Assembly (NCBI GenBank): GCA_030666935.1
Contig: DAOUWX010000107.1
Span: forward strand, 1 to 6,329
DNA: 6,329 bases
Direction: 5' to 3'
Source: Atribacterota bacterium
Lineage (GTDB): Bacteria > Atribacterota > Phoenicimicrobiia > Phoenicimicrobiales > Phoenicimicrobiaceae
Shown here piece by piece: positions 1 to 6,198 of this stretch. A model generated the notes under the pieces. It had not been told where the DNA came from, ran no database searches, and saw nothing but the letters and a program-made list of their open reading frames with translations. Position numbers and translations under genes: made by a program. The stretch's first letter is position 1. Every line of letters begins with the position of its first letter.

Positions 1-1143
1 GGTTTTGTGGCAGTTGCTGCCCTATTTATGGGTATTTTGAATTCCTATGATCATTTTTTAGTGCCTGCCTTGGCGCCGTCTATGCTAAATATTTCTGTTA
101 TTATTTTTGCCCTTACTTTAAGTTATAAATATGGTATATTTTCCATAGCCTGGGGAGTAATTTTAGGAGGAATAGGTCAGGCATTAATACAAGCCCCGGT
201 ATTGATAAGAAAAAAAATAAAATATAGCCTGGTAGTGGATTTTAATGATCCGGGAACAAAACAATTATTAAAACTATTAGTGCCGGTAATGATAGGCCTG
301 GCTATCACTCAGATTAATATTATAGTGGATAGAACAATTGCTTCAACTTTGATTGATGGAAGCATTTCGGCTCTATATTATTCCAATAGATTAGTGCAAT
401 TTCCTTTGGGGGCATTTGGAATTGCTATATCCATTGCAATCTTTCCTACACTTGCTAAACAGACGGCAAAAAATAATATTGCTGAATTTAAAAAATCCTT
501 ATTATTCGGTTTAAGAATGTTATTATTTATCACCGTGCCTTCTGCTGTAGGGTTAATAATGTTAAAGGACTCATTGATTCGTTTAATATATGAACATGGT
601 ATATTTAGCAGAGTGTCAACCGACATGACTTCAAGTGCCTTGTTGTATTACTCGATAGGTCTGTTTGCCTATGCCTGTGTTCGATTAATAACCATGTCTT
701 TTTATGCTTTAAGAGATACCAAAACTCCGGTAAAGATCGGAATATATATAGTAGTTGTAGATATTGCCTTAGATTTGATTTTAATTAGGTATTTGGCCCA
801 TTCCGGTCTGGCGTTAGCTACATCGGCAGCAGCTATATTAAACCTGATTATATTATTAAAGGTTCTACAGGATAAAATCGGGAATATTGAATTAAAATCT
901 CAAACATCATTTTTAATAAAAATTATTATATCTTCAATATTTTTAGGAATAATCTGTTTTTTAGTTAATAATTATTTTGGCAACATACTAGATTTAAATA
1001 ATAAATATAATCAGGCCGTTCAAGTAATCATTTCAATTTTTAGTGGTGGTATGGTATATTTGATTAGTAGTTATATATTAGGTGTGAAAGAAGTTAGAAG
1101 TTTAAAGCAAACTATAAATACAATCTTAAGGAGCAAAGAATAA
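1..1143 (+). CDS. murJ: Lipid II flippase MurJ (MviN family), 3' part; start lies before the window
   Basis: MurJ is a polytopic inner-membrane protein of the MOP superfamily that moves lipid-linked peptidoglycan precursor (lipid II) across the membrane. The frame is open from base 1 (Gly-Phe-Val...), so the GTG at 7 is an internal Val codon and not a start. There are 380 codons before TAA. Numbering from base 1, the protein shows the family stretch MGILNSYDHF followed by VPALAPSMLNIS (about residues 11-32), then YYSNRLVQFPLGAFGIA (about 126-142) and RDTKTPVK. The Arg in YYSNR, at about residue 130, aligns with essential Arg270 of E. coli MurJ, so roughly 140 N-terminal residues are missing. 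Many hydrophobic segments follow, consistent with the later helices of the 14-helix fold. The frame is intact to the end. It stops 3 nt before lepA, which suggests co-transcription. The family assignment is secure; the transport role is inferred from the family. Confidence 0.93.
   Translation, partial: GFVAVAALFMGILNSYDHFLVPALAPSMLNISVIIFALTLSYKYGIFSIAWGVILGGIGQALIQAPVLIRKKIKYSLVVDFNDPGTKQLLKLLVPVMIGLAITQINIIVDRTIASTLIDGSISALYYSNRLVQFPLGAFGIAISIAIFPTLAKQTAKNNIAEFKKSLLFGLRMLLFITVPSAVGLIMLKDSLIRLIYEHGIFSRVSTDMTSSALLYYSIGLFAYACVRLITMSFYALRDTKTPVKIGIYIVVVDIALDLILIRYLAHSGLALATSAAAILNLIILLKVLQDKIGNIELKSQTSFLIKIIISSIFLGIICFLVNNYFGNILDLNNKYNQAVQVIISIFSGGMVYLISSYILGVKEVRSLKQTINTILRSKE
1128..1133 (+). 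promoter_or_regulatory. Ribosome binding site for lepA, inside the murJ 3' end
   Basis: AAGGAG lies within the last codons of murJ, 13 nt before the lepA ATG. The spacing is longer than the usual 5-9 nt, but no other purine-rich site is closer and there is no alternative ATG/GTG/TTG near the conserved NIRNFSIIAHIDHGKS start of the protein. Ribosomes finishing murJ at 1143 could re-initiate at 1147. Confidence 0.6.
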
Positions 1144-1146
1144 ATA

Positions 1147-2958
1147 ATGTCAAAAGATTATCATTGCAGCATTGAAAATATCAGGAATTTTTCTATAATC
1201 GCTCATATTGATCACGGAAAATCGACCATAGCTGATAGATTATTGGAATTTACCGGAACAATTTCAGAGAGGGAAAAGAGAGAACAGATATTGGACGATA
1301 TGGATTTAGAAAGAGAAAAAGGGATAACTATTAAATCAAAAGCAGTAAGGTTATATTATCAATCAAAAGATGGAAAGAAATACATTTTAAATTTAATTGA
1401 TACCCCCGGACATGTTGATTTTTCATATGAAGTATCTCGTAGCCTTGCGGCATGCGAGGGTGCTTTGTTAATCGTTGATGCATCTCAAGGCGTCCAGGCA
1501 CAGACCATAGCTAATATTAATTTAGCATTAAAAAGTAATTTAAAAATAATTCCTATTATCAATAAAATAGATCTTACTTCTGCTAATCCTGATAGAGTTA
1601 TCCAAGAAGTAAAAAGTATTTCAGAAATTAAAGAAGAGGAAATAATTTTAGCAAGCGCTAAAGAAGGGATTGGCACTTCTGATATTTTAGAAGCAATAGT
1701 AAACAAAATACCACCACCAAAAGGGAATTCGAACCTGCCTTTAAGAGCACTTATATTTGACTCGGTCTATAATCCATACAAAGGAACAATTGTCTATGTC
1801 AAGGTAGTAGATGGTGTAATAAAGCCAGGTATGGTTATTCAAACTATGTCTAATAATATAAAATATGAAGTTGTAGAAATAGGAATTTTTCGTCCTAAAA
1901 TGCAGCTTATAAAGAAACTTACTGCTGGGGAAGTGGGATATATAATAGCCGGGTTCAAAAATATTAAAGATACTCAAGTAGGTGATACTATTATAGATGC
2001 TTCCAACCCCTCCCAAGAGAGCCTTCCCGGGTATAAAAAGGTTACGCCTTTGGTTTTTTGCAGTATCTATCCGATTGATAATAAGGAATACGAAAATCTT
2101 AAAATTGCTATAGAGAAGCTTAAATTAAATGATTCCTCTCTTTTTAGTGAAGCTGAAACATCAGAAGCTTTGGGTTTTGGTTTTAGGTGTGGATTTTTGG
2201 GGTTATTGCATATGGAGATTATTCAGGAAAGATTAGAAAGAGAATATGGTTTAGGTTTAATCGCAACTACACCGAGCGTAATGTATCAAGTAACTAAAAA
2301 AAATGGAGAAAAGTTAAAAATAAGCAATCCTTCCTCTTTCCCTTCAAAAAATGATATCGGAAAGATTGAGGAACCATATGTAAAGGTAAATATCATTACT
2401 CCCAGTAAATGTGTTGGTGGAATTATGGAGTTAGTCCAGATAAGAAGGGGAAGTTTTAAAAATATGGAATATATCGACGAAAAGATTTTAAGATTAGATT
2501 ACGAACTCCCCTTAAATGAAATTATTTTAGATTTCTATGATAAATTGAAATCAATAAGCAGCGGATATGCTTCGCTTGATTACGAAATTATAGGTTATCA
2601 GCCCTCCGAATTGGAAAAAGTTGATATATTGGTTAATCATCAGTTAGTGGATGCTCTATCTTTTATCGTACATAAAGATAAAGCGTATACGCGAGGAAGG
2701 AAGATAGTGGAAAAACTAAAAGAAATTATTCCTCGTCAAATGTATGAAGTTCCATTACAAGCAACAATTGAAAGTAAGATTATAGCTCGAGAAACCATCA
2801 AAGCACTAAAGAAAGATGTAACTGCCAAATGTTACGGAGGAGATATTACCCGTAAAAGAAAGCTATTGGAAAAACAAAAAGCCGGTAAAAAAAGAATGAA
2901 AAAAGTTGGAAAAGTGGAAATCCCACAGGAAGCATTTTTGGGGATATTAAAGATTTAA
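1147..2958 (+). CDS. lepA: Elongation factor 4 (LepA), ribosome-associated GTPase
   Basis: LepA is a translational GTPase that binds the ribosome; back-translocation and a role in initiation or ribosome assembly have both been proposed. At 603 residues it has the full family length. The G domain shows G1 AHIDHGKST (19-27), a G2 region EREKGITIKS (55-64), G3 DTPGH (85-89, with the catalytic His), G4 NKID (139-142) and G5 SAK (170-172). A domain-2 beta barrel follows (about 200-290). GFRCGFLGLLHMEIIQERLE (345-364) marks the EF-G-like domain. The C-terminal LepA-specific domain ends in CYGGDITRKRKLLEKQKAGK and then IPQEAFLGIL, which separates it from EF-G, TypA and RF3. The start at 1147 gives about ten residues before the conserved NIRNFS, slightly longer than in E. 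coli. It sits 3 nt after murJ and 14 nt before hemW, so it is probably translated from a shared mRNA. No key residue is missing. Confidence 0.98.
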   Translation: MSKDYHCSIENIRNFSIIAHIDHGKSTIADRLLEFTGTISEREKREQILDDMDLEREKGITIKSKAVRLYYQSKDGKKYILNLIDTPGHVDFSYEVSRSLAACEGALLIVDASQGVQAQTIANINLALKSNLKIIPIINKIDLTSANPDRVIQEVKSISEIKEEEIILASAKEGIGTSDILEAIVNKIPPPKGNSNLPLRALIFDSVYNPYKGTIVYVKVVDGVIKPGMVIQTMSNNIKYEVVEIGIFRPKMQLIKKLTAGEVGYIIAGFKNIKDTQVGDTIIDASNPSQESLPGYKKVTPLVFCSIYPIDNKEYENLKIAIEKLKLNDSSLFSEAETSEALGFGFRCGFLGLLHMEIIQERLEREYGLGLIATTPSVMYQVTKKNGEKLKISNPSSFPSKNDIGKIEEPYVKVNIITPSKCVGGIMELVQIRRGSFKNMEYIDEKILRLDYELPLNEIILDFYDKLKSISSGYASLDYEIIGYQPSELEKVDILVNHQLVDALSFIVHKDKAYTRGRKIVEKLKEIIPRQMYEVPLQATIESKIIARETIKALKKDVTAKCYGGDITRKRKLLEKQKAGKKRMKKVGKVEIPQEAFLGILKI

Positions 2959-2972
2959 TCAGGTGATAATTA

Positions 2973-4109
2973 ATGAAATTAGGATTGTATCTACATTTCC
3001 CTTTTTGTTTATCAAAATGTCCTTACTGTGACTTCAATTCTTACCAATTGAAAGAAGATAATCAGATTACTTCTTACATTTCCGCTTTATACCAGGAGAT
3101 AAGCGCTTATTCTCAGAAATTAAAGAAGAATAATATAACAACTATTTATTTGGGCGGCGGTACTCCCACTATTTTATCGGGAATTCAAATTTATAGTATA
3201 TTAAAATTCTGTAGAGATAAATTTAATATTGATAAAAATGCAGAGATAACCATAGAAGCAAACCCGGGGACATTAGATAGTGAGAAATTAAAATTAATAA
3301 TTGAATCGGGAATAGACAGATTGAGTTTGGGAGCACAGAGCTTCAATAATGTATTTTTAAAAATATTAGGTAGAATACATAATACAAAAAGTATTATCGA
3401 TTCATATTTTTTAGCCCGGGAAATAGGATTTAGCAATATTAATATAGATATCATGTTTGCTCTACCGGGTCAAACTTCAGAAGATCTTCAAGCTACATTG
3501 AAAAAGGCCATTTCTTTAAAACCAGACCATTTATCCCTATATAACCTGACTGTAAAACCGGGAACAGAATATTATAAAAAATATAAAAAGGGCAAATTAA
3601 AGTTACCTAATGAAGATGAAGAATTTGAGATGTATAATTGGGCAATGCATTTTCTCAAAGAGAATAATTTTGAGCACTATGAAATAGCAAATTTTGCTCG
3701 TCCTAATAAGAAATCGATGCATAATCTACTTTATTGGCAGAATAAACCATATTTAGGAATAGGAGCAGGAGCATTTTCTTTTATAAGAGGGTATCGGTAT
3801 ATGAATTATGAAAACCCGGTAAGCTATATTAAAGAAATAATGAAAGGTAAGCTACCCATAGACAATGGAGAAAAAATATCTTTAAGAAAAAGAATGATAG
3901 AAACTATAATTTTAGGCTTAAGGACTAAAGACGGGGTAGGTTACAAGCAATTCAAGACAAGGTTTGGGGTTAGTCTTAGTGATATTTTTTCTGAAACGAT
4001 TGATAAATTAGTTAATTTAGGACTCTTACAAAAAGGTAATTATAGAATAAAACTGACCAAGAAGGGTATTTTTCTGGCTAATACTGTTTTTAGGGAATTT
4101 GTTGACTAA
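2973..4109 (+). CDS. hemW: Heme chaperone HemW, radical SAM protein (HemN-like)
   Basis: HemW is a radical-SAM-family protein that binds heme and delivers it to target proteins. It was long annotated as oxygen-independent coproporphyrinogen oxidase. The cluster motif is C12-x3-C16-x2-C19 followed by D20-F21. Phe at the position of the fourth Cys of true HemN (CX3CX2CXC) supports HemW over HemN. Other family blocks are GGGTPT (61-66), EANPGT (95-100), DRLSLGAQSF (115-124), DIMFALPGQT (159-168), HYEIANFARP (234-243) and HNLLYW followed by YLGIGAGA (249-266). The last 70 or so residues form the usual small helical C-terminal domain. At 378 residues the length is normal. AGGTG at 2961-2965 lies 7 nt before the ATG. 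The place between lepA and hrcA matches Bacillus. The stop codon overlaps the edge of a repeat element. The heme-chaperone role is from family knowledge and is not shown here. Confidence 0.93.
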   Translation: MKLGLYLHFPFCLSKCPYCDFNSYQLKEDNQITSYISALYQEISAYSQKLKKNNITTIYLGGGTPTILSGIQIYSILKFCRDKFNIDKNAEITIEANPGTLDSEKLKLIIESGIDRLSLGAQSFNNVFLKILGRIHNTKSIIDSYFLAREIGFSNINIDIMFALPGQTSEDLQATLKKAISLKPDHLSLYNLTVKPGTEYYKKYKKGKLKLPNEDEEFEMYNWAMHFLKENNFEHYEIANFARPNKKSMHNLLYWQNKPYLGIGAGAFSFIRGYRYMNYENPVSYIKEIMKGKLPIDNGEKISLRKRMIETIILGLRTKDGVGYKQFKTRFGVSLSDIFSETIDKLVNLGLLQKGNYRIKLTKKGIFLANTVFREFVD

Positions 4110-4115
4110 TTAGTC
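4104..4115. repeat. 12-bp perfect palindrome across the hemW stop codon
   Basis: GACTAATTAGTC is a perfect palindrome whose left half is the hemW end (Asp codon GAC plus TAA) and whose right half is the start of the 35-nt repeat arm. It is the junction of gene and repeat element. It has no T-run and too little GC to act as a normal intrinsic terminator. Confidence 0.6.
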
Positions 4116-4142
4116 GTTAGTGAATAGTGAACAGTCGTTAGT
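4108..4142 (+). repeat. Heptamer-built 35-nt repeat arm, copy 1 (left arm)
   Basis: From 4112 the arm reads as back-to-back 7-mers: AGTCGTT, AGTGAAT, AGTGAAC, AGTCGTT, then a decayed AGTATGA that ends at 4146. The pattern is AGTNNNY with CGT or GAA in the middle. It begins inside the hemW stop codon. Confidence 0.85.
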
Positions 4143-4184
4143 ATGACATGGAGAAAATAATAGATATAGGATAGAGCGTATTTA

Positions 4185-4233
4185 GCGAAAAACGAAAAGC
4201 GCAAAATCATAGCTTAAAACTTAAAATTTAAAT
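4185..4233 (+). repeat. Degenerate heptamer run inside the element
   Basis: Seven successive 7-mers in one phase read GCGAAAA, ACGAAAA, GCGCAAA, ATCATAG, CTTAAAA, CTTAAAA, TTTAAAT. The first three form one family and the last three another. The phase differs from that of the AGTCGTT arm. AGCGAAAAAC at 4184-4193 recurs at 6288-6297. Confidence 0.5.
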
Positions 4234-4244
4234 ATATATCTCAA

Positions 4245-4276
4245 TTCGTTGATTAGTTACTTAGTTAATTAGCTAA
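4245..4276 (+). repeat. Four-unit octamer tandem repeat
   Basis: TTCGTTGA, TTAGTTAC, TTAGTTAA and TTAGCTAA follow each other without gaps. The unit is 8 nt, unlike the 7-nt units on either side. No coding capacity or known binding site was recognised. Confidence 0.6.
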
Positions 4277-4330
4277 TAAATTATTAGAATTGTATTATTT
4301 AACTAGTTTATCTTGAATGTTGCATTTCAA

Positions 4331-4365
4331 GCTAACGACTAACGACTATTCACTAACGACTAATT
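4331..4365 (-). repeat. Heptamer-built 35-nt repeat arm, copy 2 (inverted right arm)
   Basis: On the + strand it reads AACGACT (4334), AACGACT (4341), ATTCACT (4348), AACGACT (4355): the reverse complements of the AGTCGTT and AGTGAAT units of copy 1. It is in opposite orientation to copies 1 and 3. Agreement is 30/35 with copy 1 and 31/35 with copy 3. Confidence 0.85.
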
Positions 4366-4366
4366 T

Positions 4367-4394
4367 AATTGGCCAATTGGTGAATTGGAGAATT
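4367..4394 (+). repeat. AATTGGNN octamer array upstream of the hrcA promoter
   Basis: AATTGGCC, AATTGGTG and AATTGGAG are followed by a partial AATT. The first unit with the start of the second forms the perfect palindrome AATTGGCCAATT (4367-4378), overlapping CCAATTGG (4373-4380). The array ends 15 nt before the -35 box, where an activator site or UP-like element could lie, but no known regulator motif is recognised. Confidence 0.6.
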
Positions 4395-4409
4395 ATTTTC
4401 CCTTATTTC

Positions 4410-4438
4410 TTGACAAATAGATTCGATAGTGATATCTT
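4410..4438 (+). promoter_or_regulatory. Sigma-70/SigA-type promoter of hrcA-grpE
   Basis: A perfect -35 box TTGACA (4410-4415) is followed, after 17 nt, by TATCTT (4433-4438), which matches 4 of 6 of the -10 consensus. Transcription would begin at about 4444-4447, just before CIRCE, so the operator lies at the very start of the transcript. This is the usual layout for HrcA-controlled operons read by the housekeeping sigma factor. Confidence 0.8.
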
Positions 4439-4449
4439 ATTTAGGGTAA

Positions 4450-4476
4450 TTAGCACTCTACCTATGAGAGTGCTAA
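4450..4476. promoter_or_regulatory. CIRCE operator (HrcA binding site)
   Basis: TTAGCACTC (4450-4458), a 9-nt spacer (TACCTATGA) and GAGTGCTAA (4468-4476) match the CIRCE consensus TTAGCACTC-N9-GAGTGCTAA at every arm position. It lies between the promoter and the hrcA Shine-Dalgarno. HrcA dimers binding here should block transcription of hrcA-grpE and the likely downstream chaperone genes until heat or misfolded protein titrates GroEL. In the mRNA the same arms can form a 5' hairpin. Confidence 0.98.
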
Positions 4477-4482
4477 AAGAGG
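4477..4482 (+). promoter_or_regulatory. Ribosome binding site of hrcA, abutting CIRCE
   Basis: AAGAGG directly follows the last base of CIRCE and lies 6 nt before the ATG at 4489. It supports this start. A CIRCE hairpin in the mRNA would stack right next to it and could limit ribosome access. Confidence 0.75.
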
Positions 4483-4488
4483 TATAAA

Positions 4489-5520
4489 ATGGAATTAAAC
4501 GAAAGAATGAAAAACATATTAACAGCTGTAGTGCATAGATATATTACTACTGCTGAACCGGTTAGTTCGGCTACTATTGCTCAAAAATATCATTTAAATT
4601 TAAGTACCGCCACAATAAGGCATGAAATGTATCTATTAGAAAAAAATGATTATTTATGGCAGCCACACACCTCATCGGGGAGGATTCCAACCGATAAAGG
4701 TTATAGATTTTATGTAGATAATTTAATGGTAAAAAACTACTTAAAAGAAAAAGAAAAGAGAGAAATTATTCGAATTTATAAAAAGCACAAAGAGTTTGAG
4801 GAAACGATGAAGGTAACTTCTCAATTATTATCTAATTTAACTAACAATATAGGAGTTGTGTTATCACCGGTTATTTATAACAATATAGTAAATAATATTC
4901 AATTTATATCGGTTGGGAATAATCGCATTTTAACAGTTATAGTTACCGATACAGGATTAGTCTGCCAAAAAATAATTAGCGTTTCCGGAGAAATTAACAA
5001 AGACAGACTAAACTATTTATCTAATTTTATCAATAGTAAATTAGCAGAAGAAGATATAAATATAACAAATTTGAACAATATGTTATTGGATGAATTAGAT
5101 AAAATTATTTCATTTCAGGAAAGATTTAGTCATATTCATAATTTTTTAGAAGAATGTTTTAATATTAGATATTCTGAAAATAAAATTTATTTAGATGGCA
5201 GAATTAATATAACAAAACATCCCGAGTTTAAAGAAACAGGTAAACTAAATTATATATTATCATTAATTGAAGAAGAAAATATATTAGCAGACACAATAAG
5301 AAGATATTTAGGGGTCAGAAAGACAAAAATAATTATCGGTAAGGAAAGCAAGCTAAAAAAAATGCAAAATTGTAGCCTGGTAACAAGTGAATACAGTATT
5401 AAAGGTAAACCAGCTGGAGCAATAGGTATTTTAGGACCAACCAGAATGGATTATCCCAGAATGGTTTCTATTGCTGAGTATATCTCAGATAAATTAAGTG
5501 AGATATTATCCGAATTTTAA
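4489..5520 (+). CDS. hrcA: Heat-inducible transcription repressor HrcA
   Basis: HrcA binds CIRCE as a dimer and represses class I heat-shock genes; its activity depends on GroEL. The 343-residue length is typical. The N-terminal winged helix-turn-helix is clear: EPVSSATIAQKYHLNLSTAT (about 23-42), ATIRHEMYLLE (41-51), then the wing QPHTSSGRIPTDKGYRFYVD (58-77). A GAF-like middle domain with the HrcA-specific dimerisation insert follows. The C-terminal signature is GILGPTRMDYPRMV (about 313-326). The usual ATIRN has His in place of Asn at residue 45, a small departure at the DNA-binding helix. A perfect CIRCE lies directly upstream, so autoregulation is very likely. It stops 36 nt before grpE, with no promoter or CIRCE between them, so the two should share a transcript. 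Confidence 0.97.
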   Translation: MELNERMKNILTAVVHRYITTAEPVSSATIAQKYHLNLSTATIRHEMYLLEKNDYLWQPHTSSGRIPTDKGYRFYVDNLMVKNYLKEKEKREIIRIYKKHKEFEETMKVTSQLLSNLTNNIGVVLSPVIYNNIVNNIQFISVGNNRILTVIVTDTGLVCQKIISVSGEINKDRLNYLSNFINSKLAEEDINITNLNNMLLDELDKIISFQERFSHIHNFLEECFNIRYSENKIYLDGRINITKHPEFKETGKLNYILSLIEEENILADTIRRYLGVRKTKIIIGKESKLKKMQNCSLVTSEYSIKGKPAGAIGILGPTRMDYPRMVSIAEYISDKLSEILSEF

Positions 5521-5544
5521 GATTCTTTCGTAATGTTCATTCTC

Positions 5545-5549
5545 GGAGG
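5545..5549 (+). promoter_or_regulatory. Strong Shine-Dalgarno deciding the grpE start
   Basis: GGAGG (within CGGAGGA) lies 7 nt before the ATG at 5557 and 4 nt before the ATG at 5554. The upstream in-frame ATG at 5533 has no such site and would put this one inside the coding region. The start at 5557 is preferred, with 5554 the close alternative. Confidence 0.85.
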
Positions 5550-5556
5550 ATTAATG

Positions 5557-6192
5557 ATGTTTAAAAAAAAGGATAAAAAGGAATTGCAGGAAAAAGCAAA
5601 ATTAAAGGAAAGTAAAAAATACAAATCAATGAATAAAGAAGAGATAATCCGAAAATTAATAGAAAAAGAGGAAGTATTAAAAAATATAGAAGAGGAATTG
5701 TCAGAAACCAGGAAAATGGTTCAAGAAAAGGATAATTTATCCGAAGAATACTTAAAGCATTTAGAAAGATTGCAAGCTGATTTTGATAATTATAAAAAAC
5801 GACAGGAAAAAAAACAAAAAGAATTCATAGAATTTGCCAACGAAAGGCTATTAAATAATTTATTAAGCGTAGTAGATAATCTGGAAAGAGCTTTAGATTC
5901 TACTAAAAATAATAAGAATGCAAAGGCCATAAAAGAAGGAGTTAATAATACTTTGAAGGAATTTAACGCTATTCTAAATAAAGAAGGAGTTAAACCTATA
6001 CAATCAATTGGACATAGATTTGACCCTTACAAACATGAGGCAGTAATGAAAACAGAAACAGATAAATATTCTGAAGATATAGTAACGGAAGAATTTCAAA
6101 AAGGTTATTATATAAAATCTAAAGTATTAAGACCTGCAATGGTAAAAGTTGCAGTTTCAACTAAAGAAAAAAAAGATACTGATAAAAAATGA
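5557..6192 (+). CDS. grpE: Nucleotide exchange factor GrpE (DnaK co-chaperone)
   Basis: GrpE is a cytoplasmic dimer that speeds ADP release from DnaK and so resets the DnaK-DnaJ folding cycle. From the start at 5557 it has 211 residues, within the normal range. A charged N-terminal tail leads into a long coiled coil (about 25-95) ending in RLQADFDNYKKR (71-82). The four-helix-bundle region contains LLSVVDNLERAL (102-113). The C-terminal beta domain carries FDPYKHEAV (155-163) and GYYIKSKVLRPAMVKV (183-198), the family signature. The first 25 residues are rich in Lys (MFKKKDKKEL...), whereas many GrpE tails are acidic; this is unstructured sequence and probably neutral in function. It lies 36 nt after hrcA and should be controlled by the same promoter and CIRCE. 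The next gene is expected to be dnaK, but it is beyond the window. Confidence 0.97.
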   Translation: MFKKKDKKELQEKAKLKESKKYKSMNKEEIIRKLIEKEEVLKNIEEELSETRKMVQEKDNLSEEYLKHLERLQADFDNYKKRQEKKQKEFIEFANERLLNNLLSVVDNLERALDSTKNNKNAKAIKEGVNNTLKEFNAILNKEGVKPIQSIGHRFDPYKHEAVMKTETDKYSEDIVTEEFQKGYYIKSKVLRPAMVKVAVSTKEKKDTDKK

Positions 6193-6198
6193 TTTAAA

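Larger units (their letters stand above)
4108..4365. repeat. Non-coding element bounded by 35-nt inverted arms (MITE-like, unassigned)
   Basis: This is most of the hemW-hrcA gap. The outer 21 nt of the left arm (4108-4128) and right arm (4345-4365) are exact reverse complements. Over 35 nt (4108-4142 against 4331-4365) 30 positions agree. The 188-nt interior is AT-rich and has no credible ORF. Inside are a heptamer run (4185-4233), an octamer run (4245-4276), the palindrome-like stretch CTAATAAATTATTAG (4273-4287) and a small hairpin CTTGAA-8 nt-TTCAAG (4312-4331). TAATT occurs at both outer edges (4107-4111 and 4366-4370) and could be a target duplication, but in such AT-rich DNA this is weak. 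The structure resembles a miniature inverted-repeat element. A composite of degenerate tandem repeats with cruciform potential is the alternative. Confidence 0.6.

Noticed and set aside
7..9. GTG at base 7 as a true murJ start
   Set aside because: The frame is open to base 1, and the family alignment places this point at about residue 140 of MurJ; it is an internal Val.
378..626. Reverse-strand ORF of 82 codons inside murJ
   Set aside because: Lies wholly opposite a well-conserved gene, with no family features or ribosome site; a shadow frame.
1485..2016. Two reverse-strand ORFs inside lepA
   Set aside because: Opposite the conserved LepA G domain and barrel; no recognisable protein.
3191..3454. 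Reverse-strand ORF inside hemW
   Set aside because: Shadow of the hemW frame, with low-complexity hydrophobic content.
4104..4142. Intrinsic terminator after hemW
   Set aside because: The only local hairpin is the AT-rich 12-bp palindrome with no loop or following T-run; the long inverted arms are too far apart for a classical terminator.
4108..4146. Iteron-type replication origin
   Set aside because: There are tandem 7-mers, but no DnaA boxes, rep gene or plasmid context; the genes are chromosomal housekeeping genes.
4143..4330. Small RNA or riboswitch in the element core
   Set aside because: Only weak AT-rich hairpins were seen, and no known riboswitch or T-box elements.
4108..4365. CRISPR array
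   Set aside because: The arms are in inverted orientation, with a single 188-nt interval and no regular spacers; the short units are contiguous 7-mers without spacers.
5533..5556. Upstream ATG as the grpE start (adds eight residues MFILGGLM)
   Set aside because: It has no Shine-Dalgarno, and the strong GGAGG at 5545-5549 would then be inside the gene; 5557 fits better.
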